This document shows, piece by piece, positions 34,377-49,400 of a DNA stretch of 64,000 bases; the stretch's first letter is position 1; each line of letters opens with the position of its first letter. The position numbers and the translations under genes were made by a program. Source of the stretch: Schistosoma mansoni (lineage: Eukaryota > Platyhelminthes > Trematoda > Strigeidida > Schistosomatidae); contig NW_017385999.1 of NCBI RefSeq assembly GCF_000237925.1, positions 248,001 to 312,000 of the forward strand. Direction: 5' to 3'. Below the pieces are notes generated by a model, which saw nothing but the letters and a program-made list of their open reading frames with translations, ran no database searches and was not told where the DNA came from.

Positions 34377-37300
34377 CTGTATAAAAAAAGGAAAATGACT
34401 GAAATGAGTGGAAAGATAATGACGAACTAGATAAGACTGGAAATATATATGAATGGTTAAATCGCTTTGTAATTAAAAAAAAGCATATTGTTTGGTCATC
34501 AAACTGTCAGTGATTTCAAAATCTTTGGTTTACTGACGATACGAGTGGTGAACTAATTCCTGTGACACAGTGGGTTGTGTACAATTAAAATTTTCTATTG
34601 AAGCGTGCGTCGTCCATTTATATTGTCAAAGTACAATGAAATCCCCGAAATATTTAAAATAGCTGAAAGTTGATGTACACTATGAAATCTTTGGAATTAT
34701 CACTTTGCCAAAAAAGCATTATCACTTTTCAATTGTATCACATGAGTCCATCACTACTCATTAATCCAATCCAATGTGTTTCTGAACTATATTCCTTCAC
34801 AAAAAAGTACAGATATAAGAACGAAAAGTATTCTTCCCAATAAGTTCATATTGGGTATCACAATATTAAATTCAAATTATTTTGTCTAGAAGAATGTCAA
34901 GTTTGAGACAAATGCATGTTTTTAAGTTATAGTACGTGAATTTATGATTGTATATCAATTATTCTGTTAGATTAAACGTTGAACCCAGTAATTATGTACA
35001 TTGGTTAGAATCGCCGAACCACAATGGTGCAACAAAATGAAATTTTTAGGGTAGACCCCTGAGTAGTAGAGGTAATAATAGTATCAGTGGTAATAGAAAA
35101 GATTGAGCATCGAGGATAACATTAAAGAAAACATAACATAATTAGTGAAAACATGGTTGAGGAACTTGGCAACATGGGCTCTACAAAAAGACGAAGGAAA
35201 TATAAGTTAATGTAATGAAAAAATTATGAGGAATTTAGAAACCTGGAATTTAGGGGAAGACAAAGAGTGAATCCACCCGTGCCCCTACAAACGATTTTGC
35301 CAACGTCATTCAAAGTCTCTAACTACTGGTTACAACAATCACGCGGTCATGATCAGGTAGTCTACACCTACTTACATGGCTCAGTTCGATTGTCACTGAC
35401 TTCATGGACTGATGCCACATTTTGGTCTGACCTCCTCTAGGGTTCTTTCAACCTATTTTTACACTAGAAAACATTACTCTTCAAGGAAGAAAGTGGTTAG
35501 TTGTTAGTAACACATGTCCAAACCGCCTCAGTTGATGAAGATTTACTACTTCATCAAGTGGTTTGTAATCTTTGCCTAATACCGTATTCCAGACCCAGAT
35601 GTTACTTACTCGGTGGTCCAAAAGTACACGAGTGACGCTTTGAGGACATCTATGGTCGAATAATAGGAACTTACAAATATTTTCTGTTCCTAACGACTAT
35701 GTTTACACCCACAAAAAAGAACGAAATGAACAGTTGCACAGTAAACTCGTTCTTTGGTTGGCAGACGGATATCTCGCTTACGCCACAAATAAAGTGTTTG
35801 TTTGTAAGATATAATAACATTGTTAAAATGACTAGTAAGCAGTGTTAACGTGAAACAGTTTGTACTTTACAAATAACTGTAGACAGCATATGGTGAGAGA
35901 AATAATAATTCAATCACAAACAGAACTAAATATTTGGTCAGAGATATGTAAATATAAATAACATTAACAATTATACTTCGTTTTACAAATGATCCTGAAT
36001 TTATAAACTACTATATTCAAGAATGCTTTAAAGTCGATCATCATTTTCAACAATTAATTTGGATTTATAATTTTCAAAACTGGAAAGAATTTGCTGGAAA
36101 AAATTTTTGATTCATGTATCTATACTTTCAATACAATGAGAATTTTTAAGCAAAAGTATTAAGACGAAAGTTGGGCAAAAGTAGCTATGCAATTAAAATT
36201 GATTGAATAAAATGACTTACATGACAAGTAAAACAGTCTTTGTGCCAAGGCATATCCAATGCAGTTATATATGCATCTGTAATAGGTTGTTGACAACCAG
36301 AGCATGGAGTTCCAAATCGTGTGAAATAACAGTTACTTTATATAGAAAGAATTGATTGATAAGTTTTACAATTTAAACAAAATAATTTAAAATAACATTA
36401 AGTTTAGTTACTTTATAACAGAAAGTAAGCAGCCAAATGTAAAATCTTATAGTTAATGAAAATCCCAAAATTGTAACTGAGCTATGAAATAAATGAATTT
36501 CGTTGAAAACTACCTGCCTTAAATGTCGATTATAATTTATGATTTTGATCTATAAAATTAAACTAATAAAATTTATTATTATAAATCATAAGCCAATAAA
36601 CACAAATTATGGTGGTTGGAGGTGGTCAACAGGAAACCCTGGACCCTGGGTTCGTGCTATTTGGCACTCATCAGCAAAGTGTACCCGTAAACTTGAGGGA
36701 ACTGGTGCTCCCTGACGGATTCGATCTCGTGTCACTCAGCTTCATACGCATGACATTGATCACCACCCAGTGATCAATCAATTGTGAAAACATAAATTAT
36801 ATAAGACTGATAGTTCATTTAAAAATCAAAATATTTATTTAATTATCAGAAGGGGTTTTGTGGAGATTTAGTATTTATCCATAGTTGAAAGCGTGAGTCA
36901 ATTGAAGCTAGACCACCATGGAAAACCTGGGAACACTGGACGGCCGTTTCGTCCTATTGTGGGACTCCTCAGCAGTGCGCATCCACCAACCCGCTCTCGC
37001 GAGATTCAAAACCAGGACCTACCATTCTCGAGCCGAATCCCTCACCCGATAGACCACTGAACTGGTATCGAACGGTGCTAATGGTGGCACGCCAGCGTGC
37101 ATCGACTGCCCTTTTATATTATTACACTTATGTAATCGTAGCTCCAGCCATCGAACATTTCCTTCGTTCCATGCAGAAAGATCCATTGCACTAATTTAGC
37201 GAANNNNNNNNNNNNNNNNNNNNNNNNNNNNNNNNNNNNNNNNNNNNNNNNNNNNNNNNNNNNNNNNNNNNNNNNNNNNNNNNNNNNNNNNNNNNNNNNN

Positions 37301-40300
37301 NNNNNNNNNNNNNNNNNNNNNNNNNNNNNNNNNNNNNNNNNNNNNNNNNNNNNNNNNNNNNNNNNNNNNNNNNNNNNNNNNNNNNNNNNNNNNNNNNNNN
37401 NNNATTGACTCACGCTTTCAACTATGATAAATATTTATTTGTTTATCTGATTATGAATCTAATACTAGCAATAAGAGTAATAAGAAGATGAAGATGATCA
37501 GAACTATGTGATGATATATTAGTGCAATACATTTCGAACAATCTGATCACACATATACTTGGTAAGAACATTTATATATAAAAATAAAAGGTCAACTAGA
37601 CTGGAAATGGGGGGTAAGAGTAGATAAGGATATGTATTACGTTAATATATCACATAGTTCTGATAATCTTCGTCTTCTTATTACACTATCGAAATAGACT
37701 AAATATGTTAAAGTTGTAGATGAAATCTTTTTGCTAAAATACTAAACGTAGATTTTAATTATATGAACTGTATGATTTTATCTTGTAATATGTATATGCT
37801 GCTTTCGATTCAATTTTGACTGAAAATATTTAGCAAATTAAATGAACTTTTTAACCTTTTTAACCTTTGTTCATTTAATATCTTATAGATAATCAACAAA
37901 ACATGGTACTATTATAAAACAAAATAGGTTGTATGTATGTCTAATTGAAGCTATCCGTGCATCTTTTATAAATCACTCTACGTAGCAAACGATATATTAA
38001 AACAATAAGAAGTCATATTCTTACACATCTAGTCGATATCAGATACTAATATGATGTGAAGTCAGTTTTAAAATTATGTGTTGAATAATAACCAATCTAC
38101 TTTATGTTTCACGTTTTAGATTTTCGTATAACAAGGGAATTGTAAGAACCTAGATATATGAATTCAATGCATGAACTCATAAAACATTTTTACAGCCTTT
38201 TTCTTTAGATCACCTACATCCTCAATCAAGTGAACAGTATTAATATGCATATGAATTACTTATTTCTTATTCTTATCCTTACATAATCAGTTTCACAAGG
38301 TAACCAACTGCTTCCTTCTTTCATTGGTCTTGATAATCATTGTTTAACATTACAAAACTTACGAGCAGTAAAATTTGCCATTTTGTTCATGTACTGTTAA
38401 CGATCCATTAAAAGTGGAATGACATTCGTAACAAAAAAAGTGCTCAGGATGCCATGCACGGGCCAAAGCCAAAACACATTTCTAAAATAGTTGAAATAAT
38501 TTAATAAAAATTTAGGAGATATATTCATAAGAAAAAAAAGTTTGTTGGTAGGTTGCTTTAAGTTGAATACGAAGCTCAAAAAATAAATTTAAAAATAGTG
38601 TTTGTAAATATTTACTATTTCTTTACTCGTTTTCATGAATACCTTTTAGTCATTTTGCCAAACATTATTTCTGTATATTGAGACAAATAAAGTTTCCCAA
38701 ATTACTAATAAAATAATAAATAAAGTTAAAAAATGAACAACGGTGACGAATATCTCAGTAGGTGGAAGGATAACAAGGCAGAAAATACCCTAGTCCCAAA
38801 AATGATTAAAATATGAACACAATATTATTTCCAAGATCCGGATAGATGCTAGATATATTGTGAAAAAATATCGAGTTCACCTGCAGGGTTTTTAGATTAG
38901 TTTAGATGTAAAGGAGGACAACATTATCAAGTTGTATAAACACAAGCAGGTGCAAGTGACATCAAAGCTAATAACTCTTCATTTTAAGATTAAGATATAA
39001 GAAAATCATTGGGCTTATAAGAGCGATATTTATTTGTATTTGAAGAATACTGAAGATAATCTCACAACTGTGTAACCTCGATATTTTACACACAAATAAG
39101 ATAACGAAAGTAGAGATAGTTGGATTTAGAAATTCGGAAATCTGCTGAGATCTATCGAGAAATGTATTTTAGGTAATTATACTACTTCATAAAATATGAG
39201 TAGCATAATGTAGTTTTGCAATTGTGCTGAAATATACAGTGTAAATAAACCAAAATTTCGCAAGTAAGTTAATAACTTATTATTCCATCAGTTGTAAGGT
39301 ACTAGCTACTATTCAAACAATAGTAAAACTAGGGCGGATATATTTCATGTTATTTTTGAAATGGTAAGCAATAGATAATTTGACGATAAGCATGGGATTT
39401 TTTAGACTGTCATATAAAATATTCAGAAAGATACTTGAGATGGTTATATATGACTAAACCATGTTCACGTATTCAAGCTATAATTCCTGTGTTATGGAAA
39501 ATTAGACTTATATTGGTCACTCAGTCTATCATTGTTTATTTCACTTGATTCTCATAAAATATGACCGATGATATGTACACCCCTTCTAGTTAGAAAATAA
39601 TGATGGTCACTGTTGTATGCTTCATGAACCAAAAGCTAACTAAAGACAGGAGCAAGATGACAACACGCTATGCATATCATACGGAAACGTAGAATCGATG
39701 AAAAGCTCGACTCCTTTCAAAACTTTCAATTAAGATCTTTAGATCTAATTGGGGTAGTTTTATTATCTATGGAGTCAGTCAGAACCCAGCATCCTAATGT
39801 TAATCAACGTCAAGGTAGTCATCATATTAAAGTTCTGAATGATAAATATTTCCCACCTTGAGATGGATAATATTAATATCATCTGGAAAAATAAGATGTG
39901 TAATTTAATGTAGATAGGATCATTAAATTATGACCTACACTTCAATATATAAGACAAGTGGATTCAAATTCATGATATGACAGTCGACAACTTGCTGTCT
40001 AGACCGTTGAAGCACAACCTCAGACAATCAAAAAATACTGGATAGTAGTTTTATCTTTGTTCAAGAAATTTTTTTCAAGAAAAGTATACTTAACTATCTT
40101 GACTTGTAAACTCCAAGCTTACATCTATCACGGGGAACATGTCATTTAGCCAATGGCCATACCTTATAAGCTGACAACACAAGAATGCATAATTATCAAT
40201 AAAATGTAAAAAGAAGTTTTATTTTAATGAAATTTTCGTCTTGCACTCGCAGTTTATGTTGCAATTCATGTAACATGCTTAAAAAGAATTGCAGATATGA

Positions 40301-40443
40301 TTAAAGAAATTGAACACAAAAAAATCATTGTATACACAAGTACACACATGATTGAATTACACAATATTGGCACAGTCAACTTAAACAGTTGAAATGATGT
40401 TTAGCAACATTTAGGAGTGTACATGGCCAAGAAACATGCGTTA

Positions 40444-40482
<39 letters not shown>

Positions 40483-43400
40483 CTAAAGTAAATTTATTGA
40501 TAATTTAATCAATCATTGGTTGCGAATTCATAAAATGTATCTATTACATACTTTTCTAATCACCTTATCCTGGCAATTTTATGCAATACTCTTCATGGAA
40601 GCAAATCACGAGACGAATGAATTAAGGGAGGAAAAAAATATGCAACCTTATGATAAGATAGAGAGGTTAACCGTAGCTAATAAATGTTTAACGTGGGATC
40701 TAGTAGGAATCAGTTGTCTAACTAACTTAAATGTCAAAGGTTAAACAGTATTAAATGGTGGGGAAGTTTGGTAGTGCAAACTAATTAAATCACTTATGTT
40801 ACGATTTGGTAGTGATGACTTCGACGAAAGATAAAATGTCGAACGATAAATAAAATAAAGAACTAAGATATTCATTTTGTATACCACACAAAATCAAATA
40901 ATACTGTAAAAAATTCAAAGAGATGAAGGCAAAACAGTGAAGGTTCGGAAAATATTACCTTTGCTTGAAAATAGAACTCAATGATACTATTTGAATGTTT
41001 TGATATGACAAAAGAAACTGTAGTACAAATGCAACCAAACTAAACTCTTAGCTACAGCTCACAGCGTTTTAATTAGTTCGGTTTTGAGATCTATAAAATT
41101 TCATACAGAAGAAAGATAGCATAGATAGAGAGTAACATATGTCAAATATTCTTCAATTGCAGGTTTCAGATAGTGAGATGACTGATCAAAACATCTACAG
41201 ACTATTTGAAAACCAACCATTCATATCAAGATGGTCCGGCCTGATATACGTCGCTCTAGCTCTTTCTGTGAGAAGTATCTAATATGATGAATTCTTATCG
41301 AAACTTACACAACTACCAATATAAACATTCTTGTGTACCAGGTTGAAATGTACAGCACGACTAACTTCATGAGTTTTCACTTCACACAGTTCACAGCAGA
41401 CCTTCAGTTGGGTGAGTATTAGCCAGCTAAAGCATACAAACAATGTAGCCAGGGTAAATAACGCAGCAGACTAGTTGAGATGATTAGAATTCATTATTTT
41501 CTTGATTATTTCTGGGATGGGATGTACGTGCGTCATGATACATGAATCACGGTTTTTTTGAGTCATAGAGATGTCTTTTTAAAGAATTCTTACGTTCTTA
41601 AGTTACCCTCCAGACACATTAAAACGATCTATTGGCCGATCTAAGAAGGCATAATCTAAGACGTTAGTCATGCGATTATTAGTGGTGGTGTTGATAAAGT
41701 CTTGTGGCAAACAACGAGGAAAGGCTTAACCAATAAAAAATTGTTGCACAAGACATATTTATCTGTAAATATTAACGGCTGTCTGAGGTTTGATATTCTG
41801 ACTTATATGCCTAAATTAAAGGAGCTAGTGTAGCTCATCGATGCAAACTGACAATTCAATGCCAATGAGATCCTCATCTACACTGTTATTACGTTGCCCT
41901 ACATAAATTGATTGATAAAAAAGTAGTAAACTGAGTTTATATCAAATGTAAAAAATATCGTTTGCTCATCCAATCTGATGAAATTAGAGTCTAACTGACT
42001 TTAGTTTAGTTCCTCATATCACTGCAACACAAAGATTTCTATTGGATAGGAGTAGATTGATAACCTAGATTTGTAGACATTGAACTATCGGTTATTGGAT
42101 AGACGGATTCAGACAAATTGCATCATATTTAAAAAGTACCGACAAACTGGCAATGCTCACTAAAACACGAAATTTATTGTCAAAAAATAATCTATAAACA
42201 AAGTTCAAGTAGTTTATACTGCAAGGTAAAGAATCAAGTGCTTAAAAGATTAGTTGAATAAAGTTAAACTATGTGATTTCCACTGATCTAAATAAAAGCT
42301 TACTGAATTGAATAATATTGCATGTATATATATATATATCCTGCCAATAAAATGGTGTAAAGATGATGGATAATTTAAATTAAATTCATGTCTACTGAAA
42401 TTTGATTTAGATTGTTTAGTTTCTTCATCACTAAATTTATTCATATAATTTCAAAGTAAGAAAACAAAAGCACAGCTACTGTTGTATTATCCAGACAGTC
42501 CAGGGACAACTCATGATATCGTTAAAAGAAGTTCAATGAATACTTTCCATTTTGCATTTACTTATCCAGATTTTATTAAAAATAGTTCAATGAAAACATG
42601 AATATGCCTAATCATAAGATTCATAGAATATTGAATGAGTTATTGATATTTTGAAGCTAATTGTCTCAATGGTCTATCGGTTAAGTGCTCCGGCGCGAGA
42701 CTGGTAGGTCCTGGGATCGAATCTCGTGAGGCAGGATCGTGGATGCGCACTGCTGAGGAGTCCCACAATAGGACGAAACGGCCGTCCAATGCTTCCAGGT
42801 TTTCCATGTTGGTCTAGCTTCAATTGACTCATAACCTCAAGGATATAAAATTACCAAAATCTTCACAAAAACCCCTTCTGTTAATTGTTATACTTGTTAT
42901 GGAAAATAAAATACGTTAAAGAAATTAATTGTTGACTAGTTATTTGTTTAGATATATTAGCAACAAATAGATTGTTTAAATGAGTAAAAAAGGTATTTTA
43001 AAAGATCTATTGCTTTACAAAATAAATCCCAAATCATATTATATAATAAGAAATTGTAAGCAATTTAATTATTCACTAAGAAAGAGCAATAATTCAACCT
43101 TTGTAGACTTATACATTTTATAATGTGTCTAGCCAATTATATTTTGATGTTGATTTGGTAAATTGCAGTTTCTTGGAAATCATAGTTTGTGATTGAAGAT
43201 GTTAAATGAAATGGGTTAGTATCAGTCACTGTGATGCAGATGAATTCATTCTTGATGAGATTATAATTCAATGACGAAGCAATCAGAAGTGAATGAGCGA
43301 TTTCAAGGTCACGTAGCCTCTTTCAATATCTAATGTCCACTTACGATCGGTTTACAGCTGATTTCAAGGAGGTCGTTATATTTGAGCGGCTACAACTGGT

Positions 43401-46400
43401 GGGATTGCCGGAAAGTTCATTTATTTATGATTGCAGTGTTCAAATGACTGCTGGATATTGTGCAGACTATCGTGACGATGTTGTTTTTTGATGTAATATA
43501 TGTTGGAGCAAAACGTCTGTTAGAAAGGAAACTTTTTCACTCAATTCCGATTGACATTAAGACAGGTTATGATAATTTTTGTAAACTAGATAATCAAAGC
43601 ATCATTAACACTGGCTTCAACCCTTGAAGATGTCACTGAAATTTCGGCCCTTCAATGGTTTGAGTACTGTTGAGAAAATTGTGCTATGAAAATGACAAGC
43701 TTGAATCAGTCATTCGAAAGAATCGGGAGAATCGTAGAAATCGACGAAAAATTCACTAGAAAACGCAGATTTAATGTAGAAAGTGTTAAAGAAAATTGGG
43801 TATGTAGCACTTCCTTAGGTATACTGAGCAGGTCTTCGTTATGTATGATAGATCGTCTCTAAAAGAACACTGGAGAGCATATCGATGCCCATTTAGACTT
43901 GGTTACTTGTATCGTATCGTCGTTCAAAAGTGACATTTTGTAGACCCCACCACAGGAGTACACACCAATAAAACAGAAGCAATATGGTCGAGGCTAAAAG
44001 AATTTTTGTGACCTTATCGTGGATGCAGAGGTCGGCAATTATGGAGTCACTTGGATGAGTCCGGATGCTGTATCCATTACAATTTCAGAAGTGCAGGGTC
44101 TCTTTCTAACTTTGAAAAGTGTCTAAATCATGCCAAAGAGTGCATACACTCTAATTCTTTAGTTTTCTATGACATATTCTTGCTCTATACCGTCTGTTTT
44201 CTGATTGGTTGAAACTTCTCAAGGTCACTCAACATTCGTTTATAGGTTATCCGCAAATTATAGTCTCACCTCACACTATGTTAATTAAGATTATGAATTC
44301 AAATCCTCTCTCGTATGTATCCCTTCATTCTTTCTTATGAAAACATTTTACCAATGTTTGATTTCTTATTGTCATTGTTCCAACTTTATTCCCATATCTT
44401 TTGATATTGATCTGATTAATTTCATTTTGTAGTGCTAATGTGGTGTGGGATATTGAGCTAAAACATATTTGTCCCAGGCGTTGGGATGATTATTAGTGAC
44501 TGATTGGAAACTTTAGAAGTATGTTGCATCACATTTTAAGGAATAACCCAATAGAACTCCTTTCCGCATAGGTAAATACCAAATTAAAGTAGATACTGGT
44601 TACAGTGTAAAGTATTTTGTTCAATATTTAACAACTGTGTGGGAATCCAGTAATTGTTTTTTTTTTAAGTATCAAACCTAATCGTCATGGGAGTGATTTT
44701 TAATTAATTTACCAGTAATTTCATTACTTATTGAAATTAACTTTTTACTAAAGTTTCTACTTAGTTAAGAGTCACTTTTGACTGCATTTTGCCCATTCAA
44801 GTCAGTTGTACATGAAGTGAAAATCGAGCATTTTAGCATTGTCATAAACGAAAGATACAACTTTGATCAATACTGTACTAAATATTTTATAAACCTTAGT
44901 AAACTGACTATTGGAACATTCTAATTGTTGACAATTAGTCAATTAGTACGCTTCATTTACGACAATGATATCATGTGATTTTTATTTTTATATGGAAGGA
45001 GAAAAACGGTCAAGTTATTCAGTGTGTTTAGAAGGGACTAGGACGAAAGAGATCAAACTAGTAGTCAATCATTCATAGACTAAAGTAGTACACTGCTAGC
45101 ATTCCAATCATCCAAACCTAAATACAAGGTAACCAGATCAAACTTTGAAATAGTTTGCATCACAGACTGACTTCATGTAGTATAATCTTGAAAACTAAAG
45201 AGCACTAGATAGTTGTTTTGTATCCTCAGTCATGTGTACTGACACATTATGAATCGAATTTAGGACCTTCAGGTTTGATAGAGAGAGTCGTCTTCAGATT
45301 GTCGATTCAATGTCCAACCATCCATACTCCCAAGTTCAAAAAAATTATTTTAATTGAGCATAACTTTTATTTTCCTGTAAAGCATAAAAAGTTCACTATG
45401 CAAATAACTCAATCCGACTGAAATAAACATAAGGGTATGATAATGTTGGCATACAATGAATCACCTACGTCATAACTATTTTTTTTGAATAAAATGAAAT
45501 AAACATATCAACAGATTGTGTTGTTATTGATCTTAGCAATGTAGGTTATGAAGTGAGAAAAATGAAGATAAGGAAAAAGGATTTAATAATCAATTTTTCT
45601 CCACTGAAGATTAACGATTTAATAAAAATAATCGAATTTTCGATAAAAGCAGACATGCAAGGATGTGATTCTCACTATATTTTTAAAAAAATAGAACAAT
45701 GAATGTCCGTGCTTGCATATTTATATATATATACATGTGGACGCTTATGTTGTGTAAGTACTTTGATTGCAATGATTCAGCATTAGTCATAGTGTTATTA
45801 TTTATTATGTACAAGTTAATATACAAACTAGTTGTCTATGTAATGTGTGTATCAGTGTGCCTATATGTTAGTGTATATATATGGTTAGACATACTTGGGG
45901 TACTTTAAAAAATTGTGTCCAAGGTAATAATTTCATTATTTCTGTATACACATGTAAGACACGCATGAAACTAGAAGTTTAACAGAGTTGAACTAAATAT
46001 TTGAATTAAATAAATCTATTCCGATACTTGTTAAATGATACCGATTATTTTCAAAACAAGACCATGAATTCGATAAATAGAGTCATAAACTAAATCCAAA
46101 ATAGACAAATGGTTTCTTACATTGTACATTTATTCACATTAATAATAACGGAACATTTCAGTTATGATAAATTCATTAAAAATATCACTATTCTTATAGC
46201 GATGTCATTAATTCCTTTAGAAAATCAATATTTTTTAGAAAGCAAGTGTGATGAACTTTTGGAAGGCGATTTAACAACAAATAATCTAGTCACTGGTCTA
46301 AACACTATATAACATTGTAATTAGCTGTAAGTACAAGTTACTGGTCGTTTATCCTTTGGATATTTCTCTTACAACTTAGATTGACAGAACAATTTTAGAC

Positions 46401-49400
46401 ATTTTTCATAGTTGAAATCATGAGTCAATTGAAGCTAGACCACCATTGAAAACCTGGAAACACTGGACGGCCGTTTCGTCCTATTATGGGACTCCTCAGC
46501 AGTGCGCATTCACGATTCCGCCTAGCGAGATTCAAACTCAGGACCTACTAGTCTTGCACCAGAGCGCCTAACCGATAGACCACTGAGCCGGTATGCGATG
46601 GTGTCAACGTCTAACTTCAACCATTCCACGAAGTTGAGCAACCGTTCATCAATTGTCTTCAGTGAGTTGATATCTCCCAAAAGACCTGGTTGAACTCCAC
46701 TAGTCACTGCTTCCCACTAGAACTCCAGGAAATATCTCTTGAAGTCAGTCATTAGTGAGCATATGATTATAGATCAGAAGGGGTTTTGTGGATATTCCAG
46801 TATTTTTCATAGTTGAAATCATGAGTCATCTTAAGCCTTACACTGACTGATCATTGAATTTTAACCTATATCAAATTGTCTAGTAGATAAAATTAATTGA
46901 ATTTTATCAATTACATCACAATGCAGATAATGAGCCAAGTGAATTGAACTCGTAGCCCACATTTTAAATGGCTATAAATAATCGAGTGGCAACTGTTTGA
47001 CCAGCATTAACTTAAACAATAGGTCATATGAGTTTGATTATTTAAAAGAGTGCAAGTTTGTTCAAATTTCGGACATTTTTCCTGGTGATTTCAAATCTAT
47101 ACAGAATTTTGATTAAGATCTTTTTACCACCTAATCATCTAAAATTCCATACTTTCTTTCAAGCAACTCTCATTCTAGAATACATCTTATAGTAAAAAAT
47201 TGGAACACAAAGTGTAATCATATCAACTTTGTAAATAATTAAACGGAATATCTTCCTAATGTGAATAAATTCTTCAAAGTATTCAACAAATAAATAGAAC
47301 ATTTGTAGACTTTGTGAATGAATGAACAAATAACAATGTAGGATAATTTGTTGAATAGTAATATTTGTTATTTAGAAAAAATGGCTATAGTGAATGTTAT
47401 CATGGTGACTTAATTAACTAAATAAACTTATTTGAAATGATTTTGAATTTCTATCCTCTCGTTTTAAGGAAAAAATAAAAAAAACAATAATGCTTTAATA
47501 TTAAATTAACAAACCTCAACAACTGCTTCACCACAATAACCACATCTAGGTGAGAACATTTTTAGATGACATTGAGTACAATAAGCTTGATTATCACGTT
47601 CATAAAAATCTTGACGAACTAAACCAACACGACAACTAGCACAAGTGAAATGTTCCGGATGCCATTCTTTACCAATAGCTGTTATTAACTATTAAAATAT
47701 ATTGGAATAGTAAAAACAAATACAAGAGATCAGAATATATGTTATATATACATGTAAACAAATTGAATTGTCTATTCTAAATCTTCTATAGAAGAAACTA
47801 ATTTTTGGCGTGATAAATTTCTAAGACTTTAATTTTGTAAAAAGAAACATTGATTCCTAAAACAAGATATTTTAATAAATTATTCCTCACCTTTTATGTA
47901 TGTTCAAGTTATATCAGATAACAATAAATAATTGCGTTTCTGATGTAATCAACTCATGAATTGCTATCATTAGAATGGATAAAATGATAAAGAATCACTT
48001 ATAAGTGATCTTAATAATCAGAAAGGAGTTTTGTGGAGATTTTAGTCTTCAGTGAGTTGATATCTCCCAAAAAATCTGGTTGAACTACACTGGTTACTGC
48101 TTCTCACTAGAACTCCAGGAAATGCCTCATGGAGCCAGTCACTAGTGAGCATATGATCATTATCAGAAGGGGGTCCTGGATTTGAATCTCGTGAGGCGGG
48201 ATCGTGGATGCGCACTGCTGAGGAGTCCCACAATAGGGCGAAACGGCCGTCCAATGCTTCCAGGTTTTCCATGGTGGTCTAGCTTCAATTGACTTATGAT
48301 CTCAACTATATATGATCTTAATAATGTTGGTTATAACAATGATATAAATAATAGTCCATATCAGTGATGAAAAAAATAGATAAAAGCTTAGATGGTCAAG
48401 ATGTTAGGGCGTTAAACAGTCAAAACGAATAACAATAAAAATTATTAGGTTAAATAAGTGAAATGTTGTACGGTTAACTGTATTAACATTAACTTTATTT
48501 TCAATTAGGTCTCCATACCTATTGTCTGGATTATATTATCATTAACGTTATCACTATTATAATTATTGAAGAGAGCACGAACAAAGACTTGAGTAGAATA
48601 AGATAAATTTATTTCATTTGGTTCTTGTCAGCTGTGTACAACCTGTGATATTTAAAAATCATAATTACAGAATGAGTTCTAACTACTTACATAAAAGAGT
48701 TTAATTGGAAGTTACGAAGATACCACATCAGTATAGCATAGCAAGGGTATAAATAAATTTAACAGACCGAATAAAATATTGTGAATATATACCTTACGTA
48801 AAAGAACATTCTACAACAGTGGTAGTAACTAAAGTCCAAAGAGTTAGAAAAAAATGGTTACTCAATGAGTAGACACTAATACTAAGGGAGAATAAGATGA
48901 GTAAAGGTCAGTTAATTAAAATAAGATTACTAATCTAGAAAACAGTCAAACTAAAAAGACGTAATCACGTAATCAGTTAAAGGAACAAGTTGAAAAAAAT
49001 TTTTTACTATGTAATGAAGGAATATTTGTCACCAAGGCAAAGAAAGATAAACAACTATCTCCATTTTAACACAATATCAAGTTTCTCACGTTTGATAGTC
49101 ACGTCTTCAGTAAACTTCAGAAAACTAAAGCTTGGCTATTTATTAACCACCTTGAAAGGTTGCAAGATATCGACCTGATATCCTGTATCTAAGAGATGTT
49201 TGGTAATTGCACCGTTCAAACTAGTTTTCTCTCTAGCCTGAAGACTTTTCGGAACATTTTAAAAATTCCGAGATATACCCTTCTTTCTGTTGAGTCAGTT
49301 TAGATGCTTTAACAGGTACACGTAAATTTATAAACATAGTTAGCGGTAACATGAAAAGGGTCCTCATCGACCTTTGATTGCTTTATTGAACATGTTGTTT

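Noticed and set aside
37114-37413. Open frame through the N run
   Set aside because: It consists mostly of unknown bases.
42664-42735. tRNA gene at the SINE head
   Set aside because: It has A and B boxes but no full cloverleaf that I can fold, and the same head repeats in other SINE copies.
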